Shown: piece by piece, positions 1-11,340 of the stretch
How the letters are laid out: each line of letters opens with the position of its first letter
How positions within the stretch are numbered: position 1 is the first letter of the stretch
Source of the DNA: Burkholderiales bacterium
GTDB taxonomy: Bacteria > Pseudomonadota > Gammaproteobacteria > Burkholderiales > Burkholderiaceae_C
Direction: 5' to 3'
Assembly (NCBI GenBank): GCA_020354665.1
Contig: CP070653.1
Coordinates: forward strand, 1,779,304-1,824,104
DNA length: 44,801 bases
The notes under the pieces: generated by a model
Database searches by the model: none
Seen by the model: only the letters and a program-made list of their open reading frames with translations
What the model was told of the DNA's origin: nothing
Program-made: the position numbers and the translations under genes

Positions 1-583
1 GGGTGGCGTCGGTGTCCATGTAGGTCTTGTAGAGCTTCTTGAACACATCCACCGCCTGCGCCTGGCTGGCCGCGGGCACGCCGATGCCGGTGGCCAACTG
101 GCGCGCCTGCTCGTCGGTGATATCCACGAGCGGATCGACGAAGACCTTGATGATCTTCTCCGGCGTCCGGCGCGCAACCTCCTCGATATCCATGCCGCCC
201 TCAGAGCTGGCCATCATCGCGACCTTCTGGGTCGCGCGGTCGGTAAGCGCGGCAGCGTAATACTCCTTCTTGATGTCGGCGCCGTCCTCGATCAGCAGGC
301 GCCGCACTTTCTGGCCTGCCGGGCCGGTCTGGTGCGTCTTCAATTGCATGCCCAGGATCTGGCTGGCCAGCGTCTGCACTTCACCGATCGAGCGTGCCAC
401 TTTCACCCCGCCGCCCTTGCCACGACCGCCGGCATGGATCTGCGCCTTGACGACCCAAACCGGTCCGCCCAGCTTTTGCGCGGCTTCGATTGCCTCCTGT
501 ACGGTAAACGCCGGGTAGCCTCGCGGCACCGGCACGCCAAAGCTGCGCAGGATCTCCTTGCCCTGGTATTCGTGGATCTTCAT
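1..583 (-). CDS. sucC: Succinyl-CoA synthetase beta subunit (ADP/GDP-forming), 3' end outside window
   Basis: This is the N-terminal half (about 194 residues) of the ATP-grasp subunit that couples succinyl-CoA hydrolysis to nucleotide triphosphate synthesis in the TCA cycle. The start [12 protein letters not shown] is the family signature, and the glycine-rich [12 protein letters not shown] segment near residues 50-60 and the KKEYY motif follow as expected. The ATG at 583 is preceded only by a weak AGAG ribosome site. The coding strand runs off the left edge, so the C-terminal CoA/NDP-binding part and the expected sucD partner lie outside. The gene follows recX by about 236 bp in the same direction, a usual betaproteobacterial order; the gap holds no other gene I can support. 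Confidence 0.95.
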   Translation of the reverse strand, partial: MKIHEYQGKEILRSFGVPVPRGYPAFTVQEAIEAAQKLGGPVWVVKAQIHAGGRGKGGGVKVARSIGEVQTLASQILGMQLKTHQTGPAGQKVRRLLIEDGADIKKEYYAAALTDRATQKVAMMASSEGGMDIEEVARRTPEKIIKVFVDPLVDITDEQARQLATGIGVPAASQAQAVDVFKKLYKTYMDTDAT

Positions 584-819
584 CGTCGAGCTCTGTGGGG
601 GGTGTCCAAGTCAGCGCCGCGCGTTCGAAGGCAAGGAACCGCCACGGCACGCACCACGATCATGACAAGCAGATGCAGCCGGCGCGGCACTTCGGAACGA
701 CCCGGCCGGCCGAATGCGCGGCCAATGTAGCATGCTGCGCCGCATCAGGAACTTGCATCGCCTGGGCCGGCGACGCGCTCGCGTCGGCGAGCTGGCGTAC
801 CGTGGCGCGCAGCGCCCCG

Positions 820-1353
820 TCAGTCTTCGTCGCGCGGCTTTCGCCTGTCCAGCAGTTGGCGGATAACGTCGGCAGAGAAGCCACGCCCGGCCAGAAATCG
901 TGCCTGCCGGACGCGTCCGGCTGCATCAGCCGCCGGTTCGCCGAAGCGGCGGGCCCACACCACTTTCGCGCGCTGCAGTTCCGTCTGGCGCAGACGCTCG
1001 GCATCCGCAGCATCGAGCGCGAGGCCATGCTCGGCGAGCTCACGGCGGATGCGCAGGTTGCCGAATCGTTGCTGCCGCGCGAGGACCCGGGACTCGACGA
1101 AGCGCTCTTCGCTCAGATACTTGCGTGCGGCAAGCCAATCGAGGAGTGCATCGACCCGGGACTCAAGCGCCGCCGGGACGGCGCTCTCGACGAAGCCGGT
1201 TGCTGCCGCCGGATCTTCCTGCGCATCTGCTTCGACGCCATGCCGGGCAGTGACGAGCAGCTTGCGTCGCAGCTCGCTGCGGCTGTATTCGCGTTGCGCA
1301 AGCCAGCGCAGCGCACGCGCCTTCAGCGAGCGGGGCGGCGATCCAACGGTCAT
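820..1353 (-). CDS. recX: Regulatory protein RecX
   Basis: This is a small, mostly helical inhibitor that binds RecA filaments and modulates their growth. The translated protein (177 residues from the ATG at 1353) has RecX features: LKARALRWLAQREYSRSELRRKLL at the N-terminus, a central YLSEERFVESRV segment, and repeated three-helix units ending QARFLAGRGFSADVIRQLL. An in-frame TTG 21 bp upstream would add seven residues; I chose the ATG as more conventional, though neither has a strong ribosome site. The gene sits 69 bp downstream of recA in the same direction, so it is probably co-transcribed and SOS-linked. A long plus-strand open frame across recA/recX is an antisense shadow. Confidence 0.92.
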   Translation of the reverse strand: MTVGSPPRSLKARALRWLAQREYSRSELRRKLLVTARHGVEADAQEDPAAATGFVESAVPAALESRVDALLDWLAARKYLSEERFVESRVLARQQRFGNLRIRRELAEHGLALDAADAERLRQTELQRAKVVWARRFGEPAADAAGRVRQARFLAGRGFSADVIRQLLDRRKPRDED

Positions 1354-1422
1354 CGGCGACTCGACCAGCGACAAGCGGCGCGCCCGCGGCCCACCAGGCT
1401 CGCCGTATTCATCCGCCAGCGT

Positions 1423-2466
<1,044 letters not shown>

Positions 2467-2511
2467 GGGGTTCTCCAAGGGCTGGATGAGGAAGGGGGAT
2501 GACGTTCTGGG

Positions 2512-2544
2512 CTGGATATTCGTACAGTATTGTAGTGCCGTCAA
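2512..2544 (-). promoter_or_regulatory. recA promoter region with LexA (SOS) box
   Basis: On the minus strand a 16-bp site CTGTACGAATATCCAG (2527-2512) matches the CTGT-N8-ACAG LexA consensus with one mismatch in the outer half-sites. A TTGACG element that fits a -35 box lies just upstream (2544-2539). At 17 bp spacing the -10 candidate GAATAT is weak and falls inside the LexA site, so repressor binding would block RNA polymerase. The arrangement resembles recA promoters in other proteobacteria. The LexA site is more certain than the -10 element. Confidence 0.75.
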
Positions 2545-2619
2545 GTCCGAAGCCGCACCGACTCCCTAGAATGAATCCCAGCCCCGCGCCGCGCGGGCGC
2601 CCGCGCGAGGAGAGAGACC

Positions 2620-3291
2620 GTGCGCATCCTGATTGCAGAAGACGACCAGGTGCTCGCTGACGGCTTGCTGAGGTCGCTGCGCCGCTCCGGCTACGCGGTG
2701 GACCACGTCAGCTCAGGCAGCGAGGCCGACGCCGCACTGCTGGCGCATCAGTTCGATCTCGTGATCCTCGACCTCGGTCTGCCCCGGGTCCACGGGCTCG
2801 ACGTGCTGCGCAACCTGCGCGGCCGCGGCAACACGACCCCGGTATTGATCCTGACTGCGGCCGACAGCGTCGAGCAGCGCGTCAAGGGGCTCGACCTCGG
2901 CGCCGACGATTACATGGCCAAACCGTTCTCGCTGCAGGAGCTCGAGGCGCGCGTGCGGGCGTTGACGCGCCGCGGGCTGGGCACCGCGTCGAACGTGATC
3001 AAGCACGGCCCGCTTTCATTTGATGCGACCGGCCGTGTCGCCTACATCAACGACCAGATGATCGAGCTTTCCGCGCGCGAGCTGTCATTGCTCGAGGTCC
3101 TGCTGCAGCGCGCGGGCCGGCTGGTCAGCAAGGACCAGCTCGTCGAGCGGCTTTGCGAGTGGGGCGAGGAAGTCAGCAACAACGCCATCGAGGTCTACGT
3201 CCACCGCCTACGCAAGAAGATCGAACAGGGTCCGATCCGCATCGCGACGGTGCGCGGACTCGGCTACTGTCTTGAAAAGATCCCCAGCTGA
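2620..3291 (+). CDS. OmpR/PhoB-family response regulator (TctD/QseB-like)
   Basis: This is a 223-residue DNA-binding response regulator. The receiver domain (about 1-115) shows the acidic pocket EDD at 7-9, the phospho-acceptor D51 in VILDLGLPR, the conserved T79 and K101 in the AKPFS motif. The C-terminal winged helix (about 125-220) carries LSARELSLLEVLL and the recognition-helix region VYVHRLRKKI. The start is GTG at 2620, set by an adjacent GAGGAGAGAG ribosome site and the usual MRILIAEDD beginning. The sensor kinase gene lies 124 bp downstream in the same direction. The family includes tricarboxylate regulators, but no transporter genes are nearby, so the signal is unknown. Confidence 0.93.
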   Translation: MRILIAEDDQVLADGLLRSLRRSGYAVDHVSSGSEADAALLAHQFDLVILDLGLPRVHGLDVLRNLRGRGNTTPVLILTAADSVEQRVKGLDLGADDYMAKPFSLQELEARVRALTRRGLGTASNVIKHGPLSFDATGRVAYINDQMIELSARELSLLEVLLQRAGRLVSKDQLVERLCEWGEEVSNNAIEVYVHRLRKKIEQGPIRIATVRGLGYCLEKIPS

Positions 3292-3415
3292 CGTGAAGAC
3301 GGCAAGGTCGCTGCACCGCTTCTTCTGGCTCCCCGCGGCGCAGGAGCTTTCAGGCGCAGCGGTTTCGGCGGCTACCGCACCACGTCGCCTCGATTGAGGC
3401 GACCGCAACCGCTAC

Positions 3416-4915
3416 ATGCCGGCCAAGCGACGCGAGCAACGCTCCCTCTTCGGCGAGCTCATCGACTGGCTGCTGGCGCCGCTGCTGCTGCTCTGGCCAA
3501 TGAGCGTAGCGTTGACCTGGGTGGTGGCGCAGGGCATCGCCAACCGGCCGTTCGATCGCGTGCTGGGCGACCGCGCGTTGGCGATCGCCAAGCACGTGGT
3601 GGTGGAAAGACACGCCGCTTCACCGACCGAGGCACGGCTCGCGCTTGGCCCCGAATCCGCCGAGCTGTTGCTCTCCGACGCGACGGACGCGGTGTACTAC
3701 CAGGTGCTCGGGCTGCGTGGCGAGTACCTGAGCGGCGACCGCATCCTGCCGGTTCCACCCAGCGACGGCCCCGCTTCGGCGAGCACAGTGCAGTTCCGCG
3801 ATGACAGCGTCGGCAATGTGCCGGTGCGGGTCGCCTATGTCGCGGTAGGTGCGCCAGCGAACGGCGGGGCTCAGCCGGTCGTGCAGGTGGCCGAAACGCT
3901 GAACAAGCGATCGCAACTCGCCACCGAGATCATCAAGGGTGTGATCGTGCCGCAGTTCGTGATCCTGCCGCTGGCGGTAGCGTTGATCTGGTTTGCGCTG
4001 TCGCGCGGTATCGCACCGCTGGACGACCTGCAGCGGCGCATCCGTTCGCGCGAAAGCCACGACCTGTCGCCGATCGACGAGCGCGAAGCGCCGGAGGAGG
4101 TGGCGCCGCTGGTGACGGCCATCAACGATCTGCTGGCCCGGCTGGACCGGTCGATCAGCACGCAGAAGCACTTCCTCGCCGACGCGGCGCACCAGCTCAA
4201 GACGCCCCTTGCCGGGTTGCGCACGCAGGCTGAGTTCGCGCAGCGCGAGATCGACGCCGGCGGCGCTGATCCGCAAGCGGTCAGCCGTTCATTGCAGCAG
4301 ATCGCCCGCTCAAGCCAGCGCGCAGCGCACATGGTCAACCAGCTGTTGTCGATGGCCCGCGCTGAGGATGAGGAGGGGGCCAAACGCGCCGTGGAAGTCA
4401 ACGTCGCGCGGCTGGCGATCGAAACGGTTCGCGACTTCGTGCCCAGGGCGATGGACAAGCGCCTCGACCTTGGCTACGAGGGCCCCGAAGCCTCCGCTCC
4501 GGGCCATCGCGTGCTCGGTCAGCCCCTGCTCGTGCGCGAGCTGATCCGCAATCTCGTGGACAACGCGCTGCAGTACACGCCCGCGGGCGGAACGGTCACG
4601 GTGCGCGTGCTCGACGATCCTTTCGGCCAGGTGACGGTGCTTCAGGTCGAGGACAACGGACCGGGCATCGTGGCGGCCGAGCGCGACCAAGTGTTCCAGC
4701 CCTTTTACCGTGTGCTGGGTACAGGCGTGGACGGCTCGGGGCTGGGGCTGGCGATCGTGCGCGAGATTGCCACGCACCACGGCGCGCAAGTCGACATCGA
4801 AGACACCTTCCCGCGCCAGCGCGGCCCAGACGGCCAAAGACCCTCCAGAGCCGGCCCCGGCGCACGGTTCACGGTGCGGTTTCCGGCACAGCCGCGCCCT
4901 CTCTCGAACGCCTGA
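3416..4915 (+). CDS. Sensor histidine kinase (TctE-like)
   Basis: This is a 499-residue membrane sensor kinase, the likely partner of the upstream regulator. An N-terminal membrane helix (about 19-40) and a second one (about 178-198) bracket a periplasmic domain of the two-component sensor N-terminal type found in TctE. Next come a HAMP-like linker, the dimerisation/phosphoacceptor H-box with His259 in DAAHQLKTPLAG, and an ATPase domain with N-box NLVDNAL, G1 EDNGPGI and G2 GSGLGLAI. ATG 3416 is the first possible start because an in-frame TGA stands at 3395-3397; the ribosome site is weak. The frame above that stop is open back to a GTG at 3293, just after the regulator's stop codon. Confidence 0.9.
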   Translation: MPAKRREQRSLFGELIDWLLAPLLLLWPMSVALTWVVAQGIANRPFDRVLGDRALAIAKHVVVERHAASPTEARLALGPESAELLLSDATDAVYYQVLGLRGEYLSGDRILPVPPSDGPASASTVQFRDDSVGNVPVRVAYVAVGAPANGGAQPVVQVAETLNKRSQLATEIIKGVIVPQFVILPLAVALIWFALSRGIAPLDDLQRRIRSRESHDLSPIDEREAPEEVAPLVTAINDLLARLDRSISTQKHFLADAAHQLKTPLAGLRTQAEFAQREIDAGGADPQAVSRSLQQIARSSQRAAHMVNQLLSMARAEDEEGAKRAVEVNVARLAIETVRDFVPRAMDKRLDLGYEGPEASAPGHRVLGQPLLVRELIRNLVDNALQYTPAGGTVTVRVLDDPFGQVTVLQVEDNGPGIVAAERDQVFQPFYRVLGTGVDGSGLGLAIVREIATHHGAQVDIEDTFPRQRGPDGQRPSRAGPGARFTVRFPAQPRPLSNA

Positions 4916-4936
4916 AGCCACGTGGCGGGCCGGCGG

Positions 4937-6091
4937 TCACGATTGCATCAGGCGCCGGCTCTTGGCGATCGACATCAGCATGCCCAGCCCCAACCCCAGC
5001 GTGACCATCGCCGTCCCGCCGTAGCTCACGAAGGGAAGCGGCACGCCCACGACCGGCAGGATGCCGCTGACCATGCCCATGTTGACCATGGCGTAGGTGA
5101 AGAACGACAACGTGATCGAGCCTGCCAACAGCCGCGCGAACAGAGTCGGGGCTTCCGCGGCGATCCACAGGCCGCGGTAGATGAGGAACAGAAAACCCAC
5201 CAGCAGGGCGATGCCGCCGGCCAAGCCGAATTCCTCCGCGAACGCGGCAAAGACGAAGTCGGTCGTGCGTTCGGGAATGAACTCCAGGTGGGTCTGCGTC
5301 CCCTTCATGAAGCCCTTGCCGGTGATGCCACCCGATCCGATCGCGATCATCGCCTGGATGATGTGGAAGCCGCGGCCCAGCGGATCGGTGCTCGGGTCCA
5401 GCAGCGTGCAGACACGGTGCTTCTGGTAGTCGCGCAGCAGTGGCCAGGCGACGTCAGGCTGACAGATGCGGTCCTGTGCCAGGACCAGCGCGGCAATACC
5501 CACGGTGAAGGCGATCAAAACGGGGGCGATCAACTTCCAAGAGAGCCCAGCGAAGAAGATCACATAAACGCCCGCCGAAAGCACCAGCAGGGCGGTGCCA
5601 AGATCCGGCTGCTTGACGATCAGTCCGACCGGTATCGCCAACAACGCTATCGCAACGAGGAAGTCGGGTATGCGCAGCGCACCCTCGCGCTTCTGGAACC
5701 ACCACGCGAGCATCAGCGGTGTGGCGATCTTGAGCACCTCGCTCGGCTGAATCACCACACCCACGTTGAGCCAGCGCGTCGCCCCCTTCTTGGTAATCCC
5801 GAACAAGGCGGTGGCGACCAGCAGCGCGACACCCACCGCGTAAAGCGGCACGGCCAATTCCATCAGCCGCTGCGGCGGGATCTGCGCGACCACGACCATG
5901 ATCGCCGCGGCGAGCAGCATGTTGCGGCCGTGGTCGACGAAGCGCGTCCCGTGGTCGAAGCCCGCCGAGTACATCGTGACCAGTCCGGCGGCGGCCAGGA
6001 GCAGGATCGCCAGCACCAGCATGGCGTCGTAGCCGAACAGCAACGGGCGCGCGCGCTGCCAAAGCGTGGGCTGCTCGAAGATTGCGCTCAT
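4937..6091 (-). CDS. rodA: Peptidoglycan glycosyltransferase RodA (SEDS family)
   Basis: This is a polytopic inner-membrane protein (384 residues) that polymerises glycan strands during cell elongation together with PBP2. SEDS features are present: KGATRWLNVG, the IQPSEVLKI segment, KQPDLGTAL, the large periplasmic loop with QIMAIGSGG-like IQAMIAIGSGG, FIPERTTDFVFA, and the C-terminal LPFVSYGGTAM. Its ATG at 6091 overlaps the mrdA stop by four bases (ATGA), indicating translational coupling. It is the last gene of the mreBCD-mrdA-rodA run and converges on the histidine kinase gene with a 21-bp gap. Confidence 0.97.
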   Translation of the reverse strand: MSAIFEQPTLWQRARPLLFGYDAMLVLAILLLAAAGLVTMYSAGFDHGTRFVDHGRNMLLAAAIMVVVAQIPPQRLMELAVPLYAVGVALLVATALFGITKKGATRWLNVGVVIQPSEVLKIATPLMLAWWFQKREGALRIPDFLVAIALLAIPVGLIVKQPDLGTALLVLSAGVYVIFFAGLSWKLIAPVLIAFTVGIAALVLAQDRICQPDVAWPLLRDYQKHRVCTLLDPSTDPLGRGFHIIQAMIAIGSGGITGKGFMKGTQTHLEFIPERTTDFVFAAFAEEFGLAGGIALLVGFLFLIYRGLWIAAEAPTLFARLLAGSITLSFFTYAMVNMGMVSGILPVVGVPLPFVSYGGTAMVTLGLGLGMLMSIAKSRRLMQS

Positions 6092-8154
6092 GGGCGATGT
6101 GTCTCGTCGCCGCGCGCGGGGCCGCGCGCTACGCGCAACTCTCGGGCCGCAGGCTCGGGCTGTGCTCCCGCAGCGCTGTCGGGCCCCTGCGGCACCGGTC
6201 CCATCACACCCGGCAACGGGATCGCGGAGGCCGGCCGGGGCTTGCCGACGGGAGCACTCGACTTGCCCTGGCGTGTCAGCGCGACGTCCTCGACGCTCGG
6301 ATACAAGCCGAGCACCGCGTAGTCAAATACGCGCCGTGCGATCGGCGCGGCCGCCTCGCTGCCAAACCCCGCGTTCTCAACCACCACCGCCAGCGCAATC
6401 GAGGGCGCTTCGAGCGGCGCGAACGCGATGTAGAGCGAATGGTCGCGCTTGTGTTCTTCGAGCTTGCGGGCGTCGTACTTCTCGTTCTGCCAGATGCCCA
6501 CCGCCTGCGCGGTGCCGGTCTTCCCGCCGCTCTTGTAGCTCGCGCCCTGAAAGACACGCGCCGACGTACCCTCCTGCGTGACGCCGTAGAGGGCATGGTG
6601 AACAAGCGCTACATGCTCGGGACTGAGCCCCAGCGACGGCAGCGCGTCGCGCGAGATCGTTTGCTTCTCGTGCGTCACCACGTCCTCGATCTCGCGCACC
6701 AGGCTCGGCTTGAAGCGCTGCCCCCCAGAGGCGAGCGTGGCCAACGCGCTGGCCATCTGCAGCATCGTGAAGTTGTTGTATCCCTGCCCAATACCCAGCG
6801 AGATGGTTTCGCCCGCATACCACTTCTGTTGCTCCGGCCGTCGGTAGGTCTTGCGCTTCCACGCGGTGGAGGGCAGCACACCGGTCACCTCGCCCTCGAG
6901 GTCGATGCCTGTCTTGCGACCGAAGCCGAACGGCGAGAGCTGCTCGTACATCAGATCGACACCCATCTCGTTGGCCAGCGAGTAGTAATAGACGTTGCTC
7001 GACTTGACGATCGAGCGGTACATGTCGACCGGCCCCAGGCCATGGTCACCGTGGCTGCGGAACGTGTGATTGCCAAACTGGAAGGTGCCGCCGTCAAAGA
7101 TGATGGTGTGCGGGTCGCGCTTGCCGGTCTGCAGCGCTGCCATGGCCATGAATGGCTTGAAGGTCGACCCCGGCGGGTAGGTGCCGCGCAGCGCGCGGTT
7201 GAGCAGCGGCTTATCGATCGATTCGTTGAGCTCGCGCCAGCTGTCGGCATCGATACCGTCGACGAACAGATTGGGATCGAATGTGGGTTTGCTCACGAAC
7301 GCCAGCACCTCACCCGACCGGGGATCGATCGCCACCAGTGCACCGCGGCGGTCACCGAACAGTTCCTCGATCATCGCCTGCAGACGGATATCGATCGACA
7401 GCGTGATCTTGTGTCCGGGCACCGGCGGATTGCTGCGCAACCGGCGCACCGCCCGGCCGCCAGCGCTGATTTCGACCTCTTCGAAGCCCGTGATGCCGTG
7501 TAGCTCGGCCTCGTAGCGTTGCTCGATGCCGAGCTTGCCGATGTAGTCGGTGCCGCGGTAATTGGCGGCGTTGTCGGATTCATCCAGCGCCTCCTTCTCG
7601 GCGGTGTTGATGCGCCCGATGTAGCCCAGCACGTGCGCACCGATCTCGCCCAGCGGGTAATTGCGGAACAGCCGTGCTTTGATCTCGACGCCGGGGAACA
7701 GGAAACGCCGCGCCGTGAAGCGCGCGACCTCTTCGTCGCTCAGCTTCGTACGGATCGGCAAAGACTCGAAGCTCTTGCCCTCTTCGAGCAGCCGCTTGAA
7801 CCGCCGCCGGTCACGCGTGCCGATTTCGACCACCGTGGACAGCCGCTCGATCGTTGCTTCGAGGTCGTCGACGACCGCTGGATTGATCTCCAAGGTATAC
7901 GCAGAGAAATTGTTGGCCAGCACGATGCCATTGCGGTCGACGACCAGTCCCCGGTTGGGAACGATCGGCAGCACCGCGATGCGATTGGCCTCCGCGCGGG
8001 TAGCCAGTTCCTCGTACTTGTAGACCTGCAGCCAGACCAGCCGGGCGGCGACCAGTGAAAAGCCAATCAGAACGAACAACGCGGCTGCGAGCAATCGCCC
8101 GCGGAAGCGGCCGAGTTCCGCCTCCAGGTTCTTGAGCTCTGTCACGCCAGCCAT
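6088..8154 (-). CDS. mrdA: Penicillin-binding protein 2 (peptidoglycan D,D-transpeptidase)
   Basis: This class B PBP (688 residues) cross-links peptidoglycan for lateral wall growth in complex with RodA and MreC. One N-terminal membrane helix (about 20-40) is followed by the pedestal domain (FLFPGVEIKARLFRNYPLG) and the transpeptidase domain with SxxK in GSTFKPF, SxN in KSSNVYYY and KTG in SGGKTGTAQ. The C-terminus is a long proline/alanine-rich tail (about 60 residues, PVGKPRPASAIPLPG onward) that looks disordered. The ATG at 8154 has a GAGGTG ribosome site. It starts 9 bp after mreD and overlaps rodA. Confidence 0.97.
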   Translation of the reverse strand: MAGVTELKNLEAELGRFRGRLLAAALFVLIGFSLVAARLVWLQVYKYEELATRAEANRIAVLPIVPNRGLVVDRNGIVLANNFSAYTLEINPAVVDDLEATIERLSTVVEIGTRDRRRFKRLLEEGKSFESLPIRTKLSDEEVARFTARRFLFPGVEIKARLFRNYPLGEIGAHVLGYIGRINTAEKEALDESDNAANYRGTDYIGKLGIEQRYEAELHGITGFEEVEISAGGRAVRRLRSNPPVPGHKITLSIDIRLQAMIEELFGDRRGALVAIDPRSGEVLAFVSKPTFDPNLFVDGIDADSWRELNESIDKPLLNRALRGTYPPGSTFKPFMAMAALQTGKRDPHTIIFDGGTFQFGNHTFRSHGDHGLGPVDMYRSIVKSSNVYYYSLANEMGVDLMYEQLSPFGFGRKTGIDLEGEVTGVLPSTAWKRKTYRRPEQQKWYAGETISLGIGQGYNNFTMLQMASALATLASGGQRFKPSLVREIEDVVTHEKQTISRDALPSLGLSPEHVALVHHALYGVTQEGTSARVFQGASYKSGGKTGTAQAVGIWQNEKYDARKLEEHKRDHSLYIAFAPLEAPSIALAVVVENAGFGSEAAAPIARRVFDYAVLGLYPSVEDVALTRQGKSSAPVGKPRPASAIPLPGVMGPVPQGPDSAAGAQPEPAARELRVARGPARGDETHRP

Positions 8155-8163
8155 GCGACACCT

Positions 8164-8724
8164 CTAGAGGGGGCGATTTTCGTCCGGGTCGGGCGGCCGG
8201 CGCTGCGGCGCGAGCAGCAGCCAGGTGGCAACCGGCCACAAAATAGCCTCGAACAGCGGCGCCAGCAGGAATTGCCAGCCCGGGAACATGCCGCCGGCGA
8301 TCATGCGCACCACCAGCGAAACAAGGTGGGCGACGACGAACAGCGGCAGGATCTGCACCGCCTGCGAGGGCAGCGTGAACCAGAGCAGGCGGCGATGGAC
8401 CATCGTGGCAAGAAACGCGAGCAGCGTGTAGGCGAGCGCGTGCTGGCCGAGCAGCGCGCCCTGATGCACGTCCATCGCCAGACCGAACGCGAAGGCCACC
8501 CCGATGCCCACGCGCTGCGGCTGGTGCACGCACCAGAACACCAGCACGAGGGACACCAGGTCGGGCACAGCCGGAGCCCGGCCCACTGGCAACAGGTTCA
8601 GTGCAAAGGCCGCGACCAGCGAAGCGGCGATGAAGACAGGGCTGGCCGGCAACAGCAATTGATCGGCCGCGCGCGGCATGATCATCGGGCGTGTTGCCCG
8701 GTCGCCAGCTTGATCACGTTGCAT
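8164..8724 (-). CDS. mreD: Rod shape-determining protein MreD
   Basis: This small integral membrane protein of the elongation complex has about five or six hydrophobic segments and typical stretches such as LLPASPVFIAASLVAAFALNLLP, DVHQGALLGQHALAY and MFPGWQFLLAPLFEAILWP. The start is not certain. ATG 8724 has a good AAGGG ribosome site and lies 25 bp after the mreC stop, giving 186 residues; ATG 8685 (MIMPRAADQ) would give 173 residues and matches the shorter N-termini I recall for relatives, but has no ribosome site. I prefer 8724 on the ribosome site. Confidence 0.9.
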   Translation of the reverse strand: MQRDQAGDRATRPMIMPRAADQLLLPASPVFIAASLVAAFALNLLPVGRAPAVPDLVSLVLVFWCVHQPQRVGIGVAFAFGLAMDVHQGALLGQHALAYTLLAFLATMVHRRLLWFTLPSQAVQILPLFVVAHLVSLVVRMIAGGMFPGWQFLLAPLFEAILWPVATWLLLAPQRRPPDPDENRPL

Positions 8725-8749
8725 GTGCGCCCTTGATCGGCACGACGGC

Positions 8750-9694
8750 TCAGGGAGCGCTTCGTGGGCGGCGACCTGCCGCCTGAACTGGGCCGGGGCG
8801 TGCTTGCGCCTCGCCATCGAGGGACTCCGGTGGCACGGGCAGCTGCCGCACCAGTGGCTCGAGCACGAGGACGTGCCGAACGCCGTCGATCGACGCAACG
8901 GGCAGCAGATCGATGCGCGCGAAGCCCGCCTCGCCGCGGCGCTCGATACCGGCGACCCGCGCCACCGGCAGAGCCGGCGGGTAGATGCCATCCAGCCCCG
9001 AAGTAACCAGCAGATCGTCGACCTGCACGTCCGCGTTGGCAGCCATGAAGCGCAGCTCCATTCGTCCCGTGCCGGCATCACCGAAGGCGACGCTGCGCTG
9101 CTGCGTCCGCGGATTGAGCACCGGAATTGCAGCCTGGCGATCGGTCAACAGCGTGACCTCGGCGGTCAGCGGATACAGCCGTGTCACCTGACCGAGCACG
9201 CCCTCGTCATTGACCACCGGCGAGGCCAGCGCGATACCGTGAGTCGCGCCGCGATCCAGGACGACGCGCCGCGAAAAGGGGTCGCTCGCCTCGTACAGCA
9301 CTTCCGCCGCTTGCGAATGCACTGCGATGCGAGGCTGCAGCCCGAGCAGGGTGCGCAACCGGGTGTTCTCGGCCTCGAGAGGCCCGACGCGCGCGATGAA
9401 CTCGGCCTGTGATGCCAGGCGCCGCTGTGCCTGCTCGAGCTGCTCGGTCGCATGGGTAAGTCCCTTCGCATACTCGACCGCCAGCTCGCCCACCTCTACC
9501 GGTACCAGCATCGCCTGCTGAACGGGATGTAGCGCCGTCGCAATCGTCGCACGCAGCAGCGTCACGACCTCGAACCGCGTGTCGGCGGCCATCAGGAACA
9601 CCGCCAGCGCCGCGCCGAAGATCAGCTTGGTCAGCGCTGACGGACCTTGCCGGAAGAACGGCGGCGGGTTGCGGTCGAGCGTCCCCAGCGACAT
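8750..9694 (-). CDS. mreC: Rod shape-determining protein MreC
   Basis: This is a 314-residue bitopic protein that links the MreB cytoskeleton to periplasmic wall synthases. It has a short cytoplasmic N-terminus, one membrane helix (about 20-37), a periplasmic coiled coil (about 65-105, EYAKGLTHATEQLEQAQRRL), and the two beta-barrel lobes recognised by VLDRGATHGIALASPVVNDEGVLGQV and LVTSGLDGIYPPALPVARV. The C-terminal tail (MARRK-like region, QARPGPVQAAGRRP) is proline/arginine rich. It lies 22 bp after mreB in the same operon. Confidence 0.96.
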   Translation of the reverse strand: MSLGTLDRNPPPFFRQGPSALTKLIFGAALAVFLMAADTRFEVVTLLRATIATALHPVQQAMLVPVEVGELAVEYAKGLTHATEQLEQAQRRLASQAEFIARVGPLEAENTRLRTLLGLQPRIAVHSQAAEVLYEASDPFSRRVVLDRGATHGIALASPVVNDEGVLGQVTRLYPLTAEVTLLTDRQAAIPVLNPRTQQRSVAFGDAGTGRMELRFMAANADVQVDDLLVTSGLDGIYPPALPVARVAGIERRGEAGFARIDLLPVASIDGVRHVLVLEPLVRQLPVPPESLDGEAQARPGPVQAAGRRPRSAP

Positions 9695-9716
9695 GGGGTT
9701 CAGCGCGATGCGCTGC

Positions 9717-10859
<1,143 letters not shown>

Positions 10860-11033
10860 TCATGCGCGACCTCTGCCTTTTCGTTTCTCCTGCCCTGGCG
10901 GTGGGCGAACGGCTTCTTTCACGCGCGAGGGGGTATGCGAATGGGCAGAGATAATACCCGATCGATCCCCCTCTGTAGCTTCGCCCCGAGCGGGCGACGC
11001 AGACGCCGCGCACTCTTACCGCCACAAACTGCT

Positions 11034-11333
11034 GTGTCACTGACTCTGCAAGACGTCGAGCGTATCGCCCAGCTGGCGAGGCTCGATCTGCCGCTGGACC
11101 AACGGCATGAACTGCTCAACCAGCTCAACGGGTTCTTTCGCATCGTCGAGCAGATGGAGGCGGTCGATACGCGGGGCGTCGAGCCGCTGTACACGCCGCT
11201 TTCTGCGGTCCAGGCAGTGAGCTTGCGGCTGCGCGAGGACGCTGTCACCGAGCCCAATCAGCGCGAAGCCAACCAGGCCAGTGCACCGGAAGTGCAGGAC
11301 GGGCTGTTTCTCGTGCCTCGCGTGATCGAGTGA
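11034..11333 (+). CDS. gatC: Asp-tRNA(Asn)/Glu-tRNA(Gln) amidotransferase subunit C
   Basis: This 99-residue subunit stabilises GatA and binds across GatA/GatB. It begins at GTG 11034 ([18 protein letters not shown]), where family homology starts; the open frame extends far upstream antisense to mreB and is not coding there. The motif [22 protein letters not shown] and the C-terminal VPRVIE are typical. gatA follows 7 bp later. A GATAAT element at 10950-10955 is a possible -10 box for this operon but has no convincing -35. Confidence 0.95.
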   Translation: MSLTLQDVERIAQLARLDLPLDQRHELLNQLNGFFRIVEQMEAVDTRGVEPLYTPLSAVQAVSLRLREDAVTEPNQREANQASAPEVQDGLFLVPRVIE

Positions 11334-11340
11334 AGGGTCG

